A stretch of 64,000 nt of DNA from Homalodisca vitripennis. Lineage: Eukaryota; Arthropoda; Insecta; Hemiptera; Cicadellidae. Below, in pieces: positions 33,385 to 44,960 of the stretch (the stretch's first letter is position 1; every line of letters starts with the position of its first letter). Where the stretch lies: contig NC_060207.1 of NCBI RefSeq assembly GCF_021130785.1, positions 102,899,001 to 102,963,000 of the forward strand, written 5' to 3'. The translations under genes were made by a program, and so were the position numbers. Below the pieces are notes generated by a model. The model was not told the DNA's origin, did not search any database, and was given only the letters and a program-made list of their open reading frames with translations.

Positions 33385-34891
33385 TAGTTACTGATTGGCT
33401 GAAATGGTTATTCATAAATTTTTCAACATCAACATACTCATCTTGAGTAGAGAAGGTATAATTAATTCCAGATAAATGTTGAACTACTCATTCATAGAGT
33501 GGGAAAGGAGTTACAATTTGGTATTCATATGGACCCTGTAGACTTGTTCTTTCATCAAGTCTCTTTATTGAACCCCCAATGCTATTACATGGTCTTTTTC
33601 CATGGGCAGCAGCAGCAGAAAAATACCACTGTCACTACACCAAAATCTTGCTTATGATAGTCATCTTGAAAACTATCTTCTAGGGTCCACTGATTGAAAG
33701 AACACATCAAAGTACACATATTTTACACATAGTTAGAAATTTTCACGCTGCGATCTTTCTCAACCAGTAGAGAACATTCTAGTTGTCTATTCACTTTGGG
33801 TTGCAGAGTCAATGTGGGAGGCAGTGTGTCCAATTCACTTTTTATACACAGTGTTATCACTTTATAACTGTTGACACAATATTGAGTACTATATTAAATA
33901 TCCATGAAAACTGTTACTCTATTAAAGGAAGTGGTGGAAGGGACTTATCTCACGTTTAGGTTTGGAGGATTTCTTGATTTTGTTATCCATTGGTATGCTA
34001 GTTCCCATATTCTTAACTGTGAGGGATAACAGTCTTTTGTTAATGATCTTACTATTGTGGTTTTAAAACAGTTATTGAAGTTTGTGATATTGTGGTTTGC
34101 AGCATGTTGAGGAACTGGTTTGCCGTTATAGCTTACTTACGTGCTTATGATAGCATCAGTTAATAAAGTGTTTCTAACAACAGTGTTGTTAACAAGATTG
34201 TTGTTTTAGCGGCAACCCTCTTTTAGGTACCCAAATTATAATTATGATAATAGTCACTAACATAGTTGAAATTAAGTAAAGTAAGAATACATAGTATGAC
34301 AAAAATACACTTTTTGAGAAAATCAAAATTTTGGATTTGATCTTTCAAAATAACTTTATATGACAAGGTTTGTCGTGTTGTACAGCTGTTTTTATTCTAC
34401 CAATCAGATTTTGTTTCTTATACACTTGTTTGACGAATAGTAATTTAGTGTTGTTATGAACATGTGTTTTAGTGATTGGTTACAGTTTATTATGACAATG
34501 GATTATTACTAACCAGTATGCAATCACTCTAGTGATGTTTGAGAACTTAACATCTAGGCTATTGTATATTATAAGATAAAAGTGACATTAGTTTAAAAAA
34601 GTTAGTAGACTGAAAACCAAAAGTAAACATTAAAATTTTACTTTTTTGGTGAGTTGGAATCTTACCATCTGTACTTAAGTACTTCTTTAACGCTTTAGCG
34701 CTTGCTTTGCAGGCCACCGAGGTTGTAGCTGCATTAGTTTTGCCATAGTTCTTGCAACTCGTATGGCCAGTACAGATGGCCGTGCTACTTTCATAGGCAG
34801 CTGGGAGGCAATATTTTTGTTTGCCTCCCCATTTCAGAATTATTTTTCAATATCCTCTTGTGTTATTTGCATTGTAATTTAAAATGTTTAA
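33385..34891. other. AT-rich intron sequence
   Basis: No feature was recognised. Confidence 0.5.
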
Positions 34892-36317
34892 CCCTATAAG
34901 TGGCGGTTATTTGTGGTCTCAGTGGCAGGCCGATTTTGTGCAAATTGCCGTGATCGTTAAACTTATTTTTAGAGAATATTATCTAAGTGTTAACCTAGCA
35001 ACATTATATATTTTTGTTTTCCTTATGAACTATAGAATAAGAATAAATATAATATTTGGTGCCTTACCATTATTTTCAGATTAATATCATTGTAGATGTG
35101 TAAAAAAAGTTTTTTATAAAAAATCATTTTTAAGTTCTACTGTCCGTCACTTTGAAACTACTGGAGCTACAAAATAATGTCAAATTCACAGAATATACAA
35201 AATTTTATTCTAAACAAATTACTTCTTATAGATTCTTTTCTATTTACAAGAACAAAAAAGTTAGATGGGAATAACTAAATCTATGTATAAACTGGTTTTT
35301 TTACTCCCGAGTCACTAGAAGGGGCTTGTCTTTTCCTCCCAGTAGTGTAAGGCATATAATAGTATAATAGTGGCTTAGTTTGTCATAGCACAGTATATTT
35401 CGTAAATATAAAACAGGAATTGTCTTATCGCAAACCCCTCCCCATCCTCAGACAGAGGTCAAAGTCGAGCGATCTAGTAGATAACGTGACTACAGATTCT
35501 CGCCGCCCGTTCAGCTGGTGCGCCGCATTCTTTTACTTTTCGTGCCGAAGTGTCTGTCGAATGCGTCGCTTTGTTGTACTTCCGTGTTTTACTGTGTGTG
35601 TAATAGATTAGTGATGGGTGACACAATGAGAATTTGGGATTTATCAAGGAGCGAAGAGGGGGCCATTCGTTTTTTACAAGATCATGACTAGTTGCCTACA
35701 TCTAAAATATGCGTTGCGGTCGGCAGTTGCTGCTGAAGGCGGAAATCCACTAGACTCACTTATCCTTGATATTGCTGCTTTCTGGGCGTCACAGGAAACC
35801 CATTAACAGTTAATAATCATTGTAAGTTTGTAATTGAAGAGTTGCTTTTTCGTTCTATAATGTATTTTTTCTATAAATTTATTTGTTTGTGTTCCTCATA
35901 CTGGTGTAGTCGGTATAATCCCAAAGTACCCCAACATTTTCCATGACGAACGAATAACCTAAACATTTACCGGTAACACAAACGCGATAAACAATAATAT
36001 ACTGACAATAACAGTACGCAAAGTCGCTAAACAAAACAGTGACGAGACGAGTAGACAGCTGTTCTCTCGTCTGCCGCCAGGTCATACGAAAACCGTCGGA
36101 ATCATTTAAGCCAGCAAACATAATAACATGAATACACACTATACTGTATGATTTGTATAGGAAATTTCATGGAAAATACGATAGTTCAAACTAGGCCTAA
36201 AAATAATGGACGGTTGCGGAGCAACGGCCTTAAATGTGAAGCGATGGCTGTGACGGCGCTTGCCACTTCGCGGCGGCGTGAATCATACGTCTCAGACGGC
36301 GCTTGCCACTTAGAGGG
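34892..36317. mobile_element. TTAA element, CCCTATAAGTGGC family, 1426 bp
   Basis: TTAA lies at 34888-34891 and 36318-36321. The termini are CCCTATAAGTGGCGG and GCTTGCCACTTAGAGGG, which match imperfectly. Near the right end gacggcgcttgccactt occurs at 36252 and 36295 (43 bp apart). The middle holds a Merlin-like segment (see 35390-35928). No piggyBac coding sequence was found. Confidence 0.7.
35390..35928 (+). mobile_element. Merlin-like segment nested in the TTAA element
   Basis: Bases 35403-35540 are similar, in inverted orientation, to 37480-37620. ATG at 35614 starts MGDTMRIWDLSRSEEGAIRF and then LQDHD before a stop, with LPTSKIC after it. This resembles the start of ISXO2/Merlin transposases, from memory. 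The right edge, ggtataatcccaaagtacc (35910-35928), equals a terminus of the copy at 36871. No matching left terminus was found, so it is truncated. Confidence 0.4.
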
Positions 36318-36375
36318 TTAAAGAAGAAATGAAAACTAATTTAAAATTTATTTTTAATGAATCTTTCTAATATAA

Positions 36376-38174
36376 CCCTTTGCATGCCAGCCCATTTTCC
36401 AAAAGTACTACCCAGAAACGCCAAGGGCATTTTCAGCAGTTTTGCAAGCTTTCACTAAATGTATCATAACTATTTTATTTTTTAACAGATATTGATGATT
36501 TTTTACCATTATTTTGCTTATGAAATGCCCTTGTTCTGTTGGTAAATTTTAGTTGCATTCAAATGTAATTTAAACTTATAAAAAAGTTTAAAATTAAGAA
36601 AAAAAATTAAAATTTCCAAAAAATATTTTTTTTAGCACAAATAAGTGGTTTAAAAAAAAATTTATGCTGATTTCCTGTTATATCCTAGTAAACTATATCT
36701 AACCCTTAACCTAATTACAAAATTTCAAAAGCCTACCTTATATAGAAGTCCAGTTATGATTTTTTTCACTAAATGTGACACGGGCACAGTTTTTGTAATT
36801 TGCATGGACGTTGTATGTAATGTTACACTATATTCACAAATCAATATTTGACACTATACAAATCGGTACTTTGGGATTATACCAACCACACCACTATGAA
36901 GAACACAAAAATATAAATTTATAGATATATTATAAACAAACATTGTAGAACGAAAAAACAACTTTTTAATTACAAAATTACAAACTTACAAAGATTATCA
37001 ATTGTTAATGAGGTCAGATTCGCTTAAACTTTTTTCAATGAACTTAGAACATTATAAAACGATGTATTTGAGTAACAGAACTAACATTCCATCAATCAAC
37101 AAGCATTTCCAGGTATTGTGATCGGTATTGTGGTCGCTGTTATCTTATCTTTCTCGAGAATCCCGATTACGGCAGGCCGCGCGGCATCACATGATTATTT
37201 AAGTTTTTTGCACGGTACATAATTGCCTTTCCATTACAATTCAATTTATATTTCTGATCAGCCCCTCTAGAATTATATTTACTGATATATACTATCTCGA
37301 GGGATGTTTTTCTTTCGTTGACATCAGCGCGAGCTTCGGAAGCACCTTCGGCTGGAGGCACTCGCATTTTGGGTGGCGGAGTTTGATCAAGAATAATAAC
37401 AAGTTTTGTGTGTTTTTTTTTCAATAAAGAGTATAGTTTTTGTTTGGTAATGTTTGTTTTTGTTGAATTTTTGTGTTTGGAGAAATGTAGGGGTAAAATA
37501 CGAAAGTACAACAAAGCGAACGGGCGGCGAGACTCTGCAATCACGTTATCTACTACACCGCTCGACTTTGACCTCTGTCTGAGGATGGGGAGGGGATTGC
37601 GATAAGACAATTCCTGTTTTATACTGACGAAATATTATTCTACGCTAATCTAGTAATCAGTAGAAGCTAAATGTCAACTGTCTGAGGATGGGGAGGGGTT
37701 TGCGATAAGACAATTCCTGTTTTATATCGACGAAATATTGTTCTACGCTAATCTATTAATCAGTTGAAACTAAATGTCAAATAACGATTCATGTCTGGGT
37801 GTGGTCTGTATAATCCCAAAGTACCAATGAATCTAATAAAAGGGGCATAGTAAAAATGCCCTAACAACAAAAGTAATGAGAGAATTACAAACGTAAACAA
37901 CGCATAGCAACACGAACGTAACCTCAATCTCGACCAAACAATTCAACAGCTGCGAAGCTCAAATACGACCAAACAAACAGTCCATAAACGAATTAACTAC
38001 TTTGTGGTTGCAAAGCAACTAATCGACTATCGATTAGTCAAAATTTCGTGGCAATAAGATGAACTATAAGAAAATTACAGGCGAAAAACGTGACGTACCT
38101 ATATTACGGCCGTTGGCGATTTTCAGTTGAGTAGCCGACGGCCATAATACCCCGGTACGTTGGCATGCAAAGGG
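36376..38174. mobile_element. TTAA element, CCCTTTGCATGCC family, 1799 bp
   Basis: Right TTAA at 38175-38178; the left flank is ATAA (36372-36375), probably a mutated TTAA. The termini are CCCTTTGCATGCCAGC and GTTGGCATGCAAAGGG. The right subterminal part contains ccgttggcgattttcag, shared with the palindrome blocks of the element at 17681. A Merlin-like element lies inside. Confidence 0.7.
36871..37826 (-). mobile_element. Merlin-like nonautonomous element, about 956 bp
   Basis: The termini are GGTACTTTGGGATTATACC followed by aaccacacc, and the complement of GGTACTTTGGGATTATACAG followed by accacacc. The 8 bases outside (tacaaatc and aatgaatc) are similar, as for a decayed 8-bp target duplication, which suits Merlin. 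On the minus strand a 147-codon frame from 37610 (MSYRNPLPILRQRSKSS) is shared only at its start with the 35390 segment, so I do not call it a gene. A 103-bp direct duplication (from 37575 and 37678) lies within. Confidence 0.5.
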
Positions 38175-38178
38175 TTAA

Positions 38179-39663
38179 TCTAATACATTTGGGAAATTTA
38201 ACTCTTATACATATGATAAATAAATAATATACGTATGATAAAATTATATGTAAATAAAATATTATAAAGTAGGCATAAAGTAGGCATTTATAGTTGTGTG
38301 TTATACTCAGACATGAACTATTTAAAATTTGTCTCAGTCTTAACATTTTTTTACAGAGTAAAACTTTTAAAAATACACACATGTGTAGTCAAGAATAGTA
38401 CCACACTTCTTCTAGTAAAATTTTCTAGGTTTCTATCAATTCAGAGTACAGGCCCACTACACGCCATTCATCTTATTTCAGCAGCTAACGTTCAGAAAAG
38501 AATTATAGGCTAATTTAACATTTACTGCTTTACCTAAAAATTACTTTAAAAAAACAGCTGCTTGATGGGTTTCAGCACTCACCATTCATTATAAATCAAA
38601 GAAAATATTAGAAAATAATTGGTATGTTTAGTGGCCAGTAGAGCTGGCCATATGAGCTCCAAGGACAAATTACAAATACTGCCTTTGAGTGCATAGGGTT
38701 AATTTTACTATAATATGTCAAAGAAATTAAACCTTTTACTCCAGGATTTTACTAAAAATTAAATACCCTATCTTCTTTATATTTTGTTTCTTATATCACC
38801 TATAATAATTTATGTATAAATAAAAAACTTTCAAATAACCTATTTATATTTATTCAAATTTTTTTTCAAATATTTTTGTTTGCAAGCATGCGGTAACTAT
38901 GTTTAAAATACATACATACTTATTATTTTTAAAGGAATGTTCCTGAATAAAGTGGTTATATAATATAATTATTGTGTATTATACATATGACAATCAAATA
39001 AATATTAAGCTTAGTTCTAGGTACAAAAAAATACTGCTACTGATAGAAGTGACCAACAGTTTCAGGTTTAATAGTTGTAACTATTAGTCTGAATCAATCC
39101 AAAAAGTATTTTGTGTTTAGGATTCAATAATATACTAGTTGATATGTAAGTTCTGAAATAGTGGACATTATTCATAAAATCTATTCCTAACTAAGTAAAA
39201 CAATAAGTAATTATTCTTCCTTTATATTCTGTGTAATATATACAGTATTTTATTAGCTTAACAATGAATAAATGGGGGATATTATAAGGAAGTGCAATGT
39301 GTTATACAGTAATTGTAATGCTTTTTTTTACAAACATATTGTTTTAAGCGATAAAAGTTATTTTATACTTAATGATAAAAAGCTTGTTGCTTTTTTTGTA
39401 TAAACTGTTCGGCATTTATTATACGAATTTATGTCTCATCAAAACGTATAAAATCAGATATTACACAACTGTTTACTCCATTTTAAAGATACACTATGAG
39501 GAATGCCCTGCCATGAATCAGAATAATTTGGTGTAATCCAGATTAAATATCGCAAGTGATATTGTAGTAGTTAAAGAGAGGGATGTAAGTTAATTTTTCA
39601 TCTTACTTGTATTTGGGAGTAACAGTTATCTTTATTCTCATACTTACCATATGTGAATCGTAG
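38179..39663. other. End of intron 3, no feature seen
   Basis: AT-rich sequence with no recognisable feature up to the exon at 39664. Confidence 0.5.
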
Positions 39664-39903
39664 GGTCGCAATGCACCTTACTTTCCAACGCTGCTGAGTC
39701 ACAGATCCCCAGCCAATGCGGAACAACTGCGTGAGGATGGTAGCGCACTGGTGTGTACATTTTGCTACCACGCGGTGTTGGCTCAGTGGCGTGCGCAGCC
39801 CCATACAGCCCCTGAGGTCCGTGGGTACAACTGGCACGACTACATCTGTTACGTATGCGGTATTACCACGTATCGTCTTAGGGTACGAGCTCTGCCAGTC
39901 AAG
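39664..39903 (+). CDS. GSE1: GSE1-like exon joining CxxC modules 2 and 3
   Basis: This phase 0 exon has 80 codons, from gaatcgtag to GTCAAG|GTAATT. It contains YFPTLLSHR, then [14 protein letters not shown] (second knuckle of module 2), then [19 protein letters not shown] (first knuckle of module 3). The order CxxCG, FP, CxxCY, W, YNW matches the modules on either side. The base composition is much richer in G and C than the flanking intron, as expected of a conserved coding exon. Confidence 0.78.
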
Positions 39904-42900
39904 GTAATTACAAAATAAAGTAGTTTGAGTAGATTTGTACAAGTTACGTAAATTTAGGGATTTGTAATATTTACTATTGCTATTTCAAGCTCAGCTTAAA
40001 CACTCCCAAGATTCTTTTCGGTAATGTATTTTGTCAGTTATACTTCGCCTTTTTCTCTTTTTTATTGGTGAGACACTAACTATACTAACAAATGGTGTGG
40101 GACTCCTAATAGCCAATCTTTCCACTACAACTCCCCCCTCTTTTGCATACAACTCTTGTCAGCTACCATTTGACACATTATATTGGGAAAGGCTTATTGA
40201 TTAGAAGGACTCTCTGTTAAGCATAAGAAGTGCTTGTAAAAATTATTTTTTCAAAAGCAATCATGTTCAACCTTTTTAACCATCAGCAGTACCTGCATGT
40301 AATGTGCTACTCAAGACCGTGTAATTTTCCCTTCGATCACTACTTATACAATTATTTTTGTGGCATAGATCGCAACATATTCACTGAAGGAGCTTATTCC
40401 ACAGGGTATATCACCTTTCATGAGTGAGCACCTTATCAACCTAGGGGAGATAAGACAGGAAACCCATGTTCACTGAGAGTTGAATCGTATAGTACATAGT
40501 CTCTCCACACATCCAATTCAGCTGATGTTTGATATCCAAGATTAGAGTCATGGCCCATGAACCTCTTCTCTCCTTGTCCCATGAGAGCCAACCCTATTAA
40601 AGTATATGAATCCTCTCCTCCTGTTGATAGATTATCTTATGTCTTCTGTTCTTACGGCACACAGAGCTATTTTTTTAGCTAGGAGACTGATTAGAATGAT
40701 CCCAGCAATCACTAGTACGGTTCAGATACGGTGCATTATATTGGAAGTCATACAGTTAGTTTATAGCTAAAGGGTGTCCATGAGTAACTGTTACCCCTCC
40801 TCGCGGGTTAGCAATATTGTCGGCCTCGCTCAGTGGAGAAGGGCATGAGTATTGGGTAGAGCGCCAGGACAACCAAGTTCTTGCGCAGTGACAGAGGACT
40901 ACTAAGATTGACGGATACCCAGATGGTTACGGTTTGCTCGGTAATAAGGGCGCCACCTTGTTGATGGGGTGTGATAGTCGCAGGTCGCAGGTCTCCAACA
41001 AGGAACAGTTTCCTGCCCTCAGGTATGCTCAATCGAGACCACTACCATGCACGCAAGAACTATTAGGTTTACGACACTAAGCCTTAGGTACTTAAATTAG
41101 CCACAGATTTCGGTTGATTATTTTCTAATAGTAAGTTGCAAGGTCTCTAATTAAATATCAGGCAATTAGAAATTAAAACCAATATTTCACATATTTCATT
41201 CTGTATTGCCTATTTCTCTCACAGTGCTAAGGTCTTAAACTAAATAAACAAATATATATTTAACTTAACTTAAACTTAACTCGTTGGCCAATTGAAATTA
41301 ACATACGAAAAATTATTACGGTAGGAGCGCTCCGATTACTAATACAAAATTACAGTGGCCAAAAACATGATGACCATATTCCTGAACTACAAAATTACAA
41401 AACAATAATTCACATGAATACATAATGGCTAGACGTTTAAATTAAAGTTGAGTCCCATTTGTCAAAGTTCGGAACTGGATCCACCCTGATGCAGTTATTC
41501 AGGCCTAGTCCGATAGGTAGAGGCTTCACAATGACATTGACGGAGTTAGTCCGACCTCCCAGGGAGCACGATGGAATAAGTAGTGTAAAGTCTACTCACC
41601 AACTGGGCGGAACCCAAAACACACACACGAGCCGTCGATTGTATCGTCCGTGCAATCCAATATTGAAACTTTAATTTCATAAAGTCAGTTTTATTATTCA
41701 TTTTCTGCGCGCCTCATTTAAATCAGTAAACACTACTTTATAATCAATCATGAAAACAATGTTCAACTTAAACTTCAAAGAAACCAGCTGACTAAAACAG
41801 CAACATCTGTCACTATTGTTGGTGTGTCTAACACACTCGTATTTAGCTTACAGCGGCCAGTAAAATGTAAAGAAACGTTTTAATGTATAAACATAAGTAC
41901 ATTAAAAAAAACGCAGAATCTTGCCAATTACAATGATATACAATATTGGTCTTAAACACAAAGCATAATTATTCTGACACAGAAAAAATTAATTATGTTT
42001 GTTCTTACTTAAACTAATTAATTACAATAATTATAGTAAAGTGTATTGAAGTATTAACATAATGCATTAATGTATGCACTTTCACGGCAATGGTAGGTAT
42101 AAATTTCATGACAACTGCCTTTACATTATTCTGAGTAAAACTAAATAATATACAAACATTAGGACCATAAAGTTACCGATTCAATTATTTATAGAACAGT
42201 GAAACAAGTTTAGTAAGGAAATTTATGAGAGACGATGCAATTGTTACGAGATAATATCTCGGCCTAATTATGTACAATTTACAGAAACAATTTGTGGTTA
42301 CAGTATTTGACACTATGAACACGTAATTTACAACTATTTATCTCCGTGAACAATTAAAAGACTAGATTAGTATTAATTTATTACAGATAACGTATTAATT
42401 TCCTACGTTTATCGACAGGACTTGACAATCTTACTACGAGGCCCAAGGCTTAGTTTTTACCGTAGATATTTAATTCTGTAAAGACAAAATTATTATACTG
42501 AAATTTTACTAACTGACATACGCAAGCGACAAAATATCAATGGCATGGTAATGGCTCACCTTAGCCTAACTCCTTTATTTGAACAGCTGATTGGCGTCTA
42601 ATCAGTGACCGTTCTGTTATTGCAGCAACAATGAATGCGCGCTTCTTCATTTGGATGTAAAATTTCGTTATGTAGAGTGATCAGTTCTACATAACAATTG
42701 CTCAGGTAAAACAGAAAAGTACACGTCACATAACCTGACAAAATAATAAAAAAATTTGTATAAACATATGTCTGGAACGCTTTTTTAGCAAATTATGGCT
42801 AGCGAAAGATTTTACCCGATTTTCTGGGAAAGGATGGCAATAAAGTCAAACTAATGTGTTTATTGCGTAAAGTTGTATTAAATGTATTGGATGTTATGTA

Positions 42901-43111
42901 AAATGAATGGAAAAATTGAATAAAATATGTCTCAGACCTGTAAGATCACTCATATCTGAGATATCAAACAAAATATGCAAAATTCAGTCTCGAAAAACAT
43001 GCTTTGAACACTCTACTGTATACAAAGTACGATAGGCACAATGCACAATCTATGATGGCTGTAGGAATACTCTGATGCAAAGGTGGCGCTGCCAGTCCCA
43101 CCCAGTGCTAT
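39904..43111. other. Intron 4, with an unexplained GC-balanced stretch
   Basis: Most is AT-rich. 40780-41050 is richer in G and C and has a minus-strand frame of 74 codons (SIPEGRKLFLVGDLRPAT, ILMPFSTERGRQYC). 41440-41660 is similar in composition. They may be retroelement debris; I could not identify them. Confidence 0.35.
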
Positions 43112-43230
43112 ACTTACTTACTTACTGCCGGGGCGTAACAAATCTCAGTCGATTCTTTGCCTCGTCTATGAGCCTCTTCCACGCCACCCTGTCTTCCGCC
43201 AGATCCACCAGATCCGCCAGATCCGATAAA
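43112..43230 (-). mobile_element. 5'-truncated LINE 3' end, 119 bp, with target duplication
   Basis: cccagtgctat is present at 43101-43111 and 43231-43241 as an 11-bp target-site duplication. On the minus strand the insert reads LAEDRVAWKRLIDEAKNRL and then RFVTPRQ with a stop, the C-terminus of an endonuclease-reverse transcriptase LINE. It ends in a (TAAG)n tail, seen on the + strand as acttacttacttact. It also contains short agatccRcc direct repeats. It lies about 106 bp from the next exon of the GSE1-like gene. Confidence 0.75.
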
Positions 43231-43336
43231 CCCAGTGCTATGCCATGTCAAAATGTATGTTACTGTCTGGACAGTCCTTTTAAATTATAATAAAGAGAAT
43301 GTTATGTATTGTGTGTAAGACAAGGCTGTTTTCTAG

Positions 43337-43579
43337 GACTTTCCATTTGTGAGGTATCATCGGTGTCCAGAGGGCTCCCTACTCTTGGAGAATGGAGAAT
43401 ATGCAGTGGTGTGCCTGGACTGTTATGAGACTCTGCGGTCACAGAACAACGAATATGAGCGCTGGGGCTTGCCACTGGACAAACGAGAGTACAACTGGCT
43501 CACCCAGCCCCCTCCTCCAGAGGACTCTCCTGACGTTACGGTTGCAAGGCTCCCCTCTGGCCAGCGCACAGATAAGCAG
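43337..43579 (+). CDS. GSE1: GSE1-like exon completing CxxC module 3
   Basis: This phase 0 exon has 81 codons, from ttttctag to GATAAGCAG|GTACAG. It starts DFPFVRYHR, carries the last knuckle in [15 protein letters not shown] and then [14 protein letters not shown], closing module 3. It ends in an acidic and Pro-rich linker. An intron of only 102 bp separates it from the next exon, against more than 10 kb for most introns of this gene. Confidence 0.8.
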
Positions 43580-43681
43580 GTACAGTCTAGTTTGGTTACA
43601 ATGTTAAAACCTTATAGTTATGAACAAATGTATAATCTTATAGTTGTCTTTATCAACATTAAGTTAGCATGTTTTTTGCAG

Positions 43682-43769
43682 GTTCCTCCTCCATTGAGTA
43701 GACCTGCTCAGAAGAACTGCTCTCCAAAACTGCCCGATAAACGGCCTCCTGTTATAAAACCTGATCAGG
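43682..43769 (+). CDS. GSE1: GSE1-like exon, Pro/Lys-rich linker
   Basis: Short exon of 29 codons plus one base, from gttttttgcag to GATCAGG|GTGAGT. The peptide starts [16 protein letters not shown] and ends [10 protein letters not shown]. No domain is visible; it looks like a flexible, basic linker between the CxxC modules and the GSE1-like motif. It leaves in phase 1, which fits the exons at 47966 and 59622. Confidence 0.7.
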
Positions 43770-44109
43770 GTGAGTGATAATCAATAATTTATTATTTTTG
43801 GATAAAATATTCCGCATTCAATTCCTCTAGCTTATGTCTAATCATATTAAGGTAAGGTCATCTTACCCCATCATTTCTAAAAACATGTGTTTCTGAGTGT
43901 GCTGTTAATGATCTCACTAAATTTGTTTTTACAACTGCTGTCTCAAACTTCCTCAAAAGGCTATTTATATGTATAAAAATTAAATGCCATAAAATTATAT
44001 GTATTTTTCTTTTTCTTAGTGCTTGAAAAAATATACACCACAAACAGACTTTTTTGTAAAGTCTAAAAATATTATATCTATTATTCTTGAGTAGTTTTTG
44101 ATCCTGTGT

Positions 44110-44960
44110 CAGTAATGAATGTTGGTATTAGAGAGTTCAGTATTAGTAATAAGGGTATCTTTGTCAAGTCATGAATGTTGGTGTAGATACAAGTTTATGG
44201 GTGTTTATTTGTGTGATGCAGGTAGCTGCAAGGGGAGTCTACTAATTTTTTGTGTAGCAAGTTCTTCTAGGGTAACGTTTTCCATGCCTAGTTATAATCT
44301 GTCTATTTTGATTTCTCCCACAAGTATAAGATGTTTATTATGAAGTTCCTCTCTTGTCAAGTATGAGTAAGAGTGCATCTATTCCACATTGTGTGTTTGC
44401 TCCAGGTGATTGGTACATTCCCAAATCATATTAGTCATTGCCTTCACATACAAAATCCTTACATAGGTCTAGTACTTGGATGGCTTCAGTGATGTTTACA
44501 AATGTTTCCTTGACAAATATAGCTATGTCGCCCAGCTTGTGAATTGCTCTGATGTACTGTATTTAGGAGAAACCTTTTTACCTCGTTATCCTTTTTTTTC
44601 AAGCCCCTGATATTTTGGTGGAGGATAGTTAATTTGTTAGCTGAGCCTCAATTGGCAGAATTGTTTTGAAAAATATCTGGTTTTGCATTTATTTTTAATA
44701 AAACATGTTAGTTGTGATTATGGATATTAGTGCATGTCTTCTGGCACAGAGCTGATTGGGGGACGTTGAAATAATCCATTCAGGGTTTGGCAAAGGGATA
44801 TTGACATTGTTTCTCTTGTCTTTTCTTTGTGTGTCCTCCGCATAACTGACTTTGACAGTGTCAATGAACAACGTTTTCAAGAGTTTGTTTTTGACTGAGC
44901 TGTTGTGAAATGCTAGAGGTCGCTGAACGTCCAGCAACCAATAAATTGATGGCTATATGG
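44110..44960 (-). mobile_element. Degraded Jockey/CR1-type LINE, endonuclease part
   Basis: On the minus strand ILHQNIRGLKKKDNEVKRF (near 44630) is the classic start of the LINE endonuclease domain. It is followed in other frames by KLGDIAIFVKETFVNITE, YQSPGANTQCGIDALLL and HLILVGEIKIDRL, where GDxN of an active enzyme has become GEIK. Upstream, 44937-44695 is an open frame (LAFHNSSVKNKLLKTLFIDT) that may be the end of ORF1. Stops and frameshifts are frequent. Limits are approximate. Confidence 0.55.

Noticed and set aside
37167..37610. 147-codon minus-strand frame as a gene
   Set aside because: Its start is shared with the 35390 segment, but the rest is not, there are no motifs, and it lies inside a nonautonomous element.
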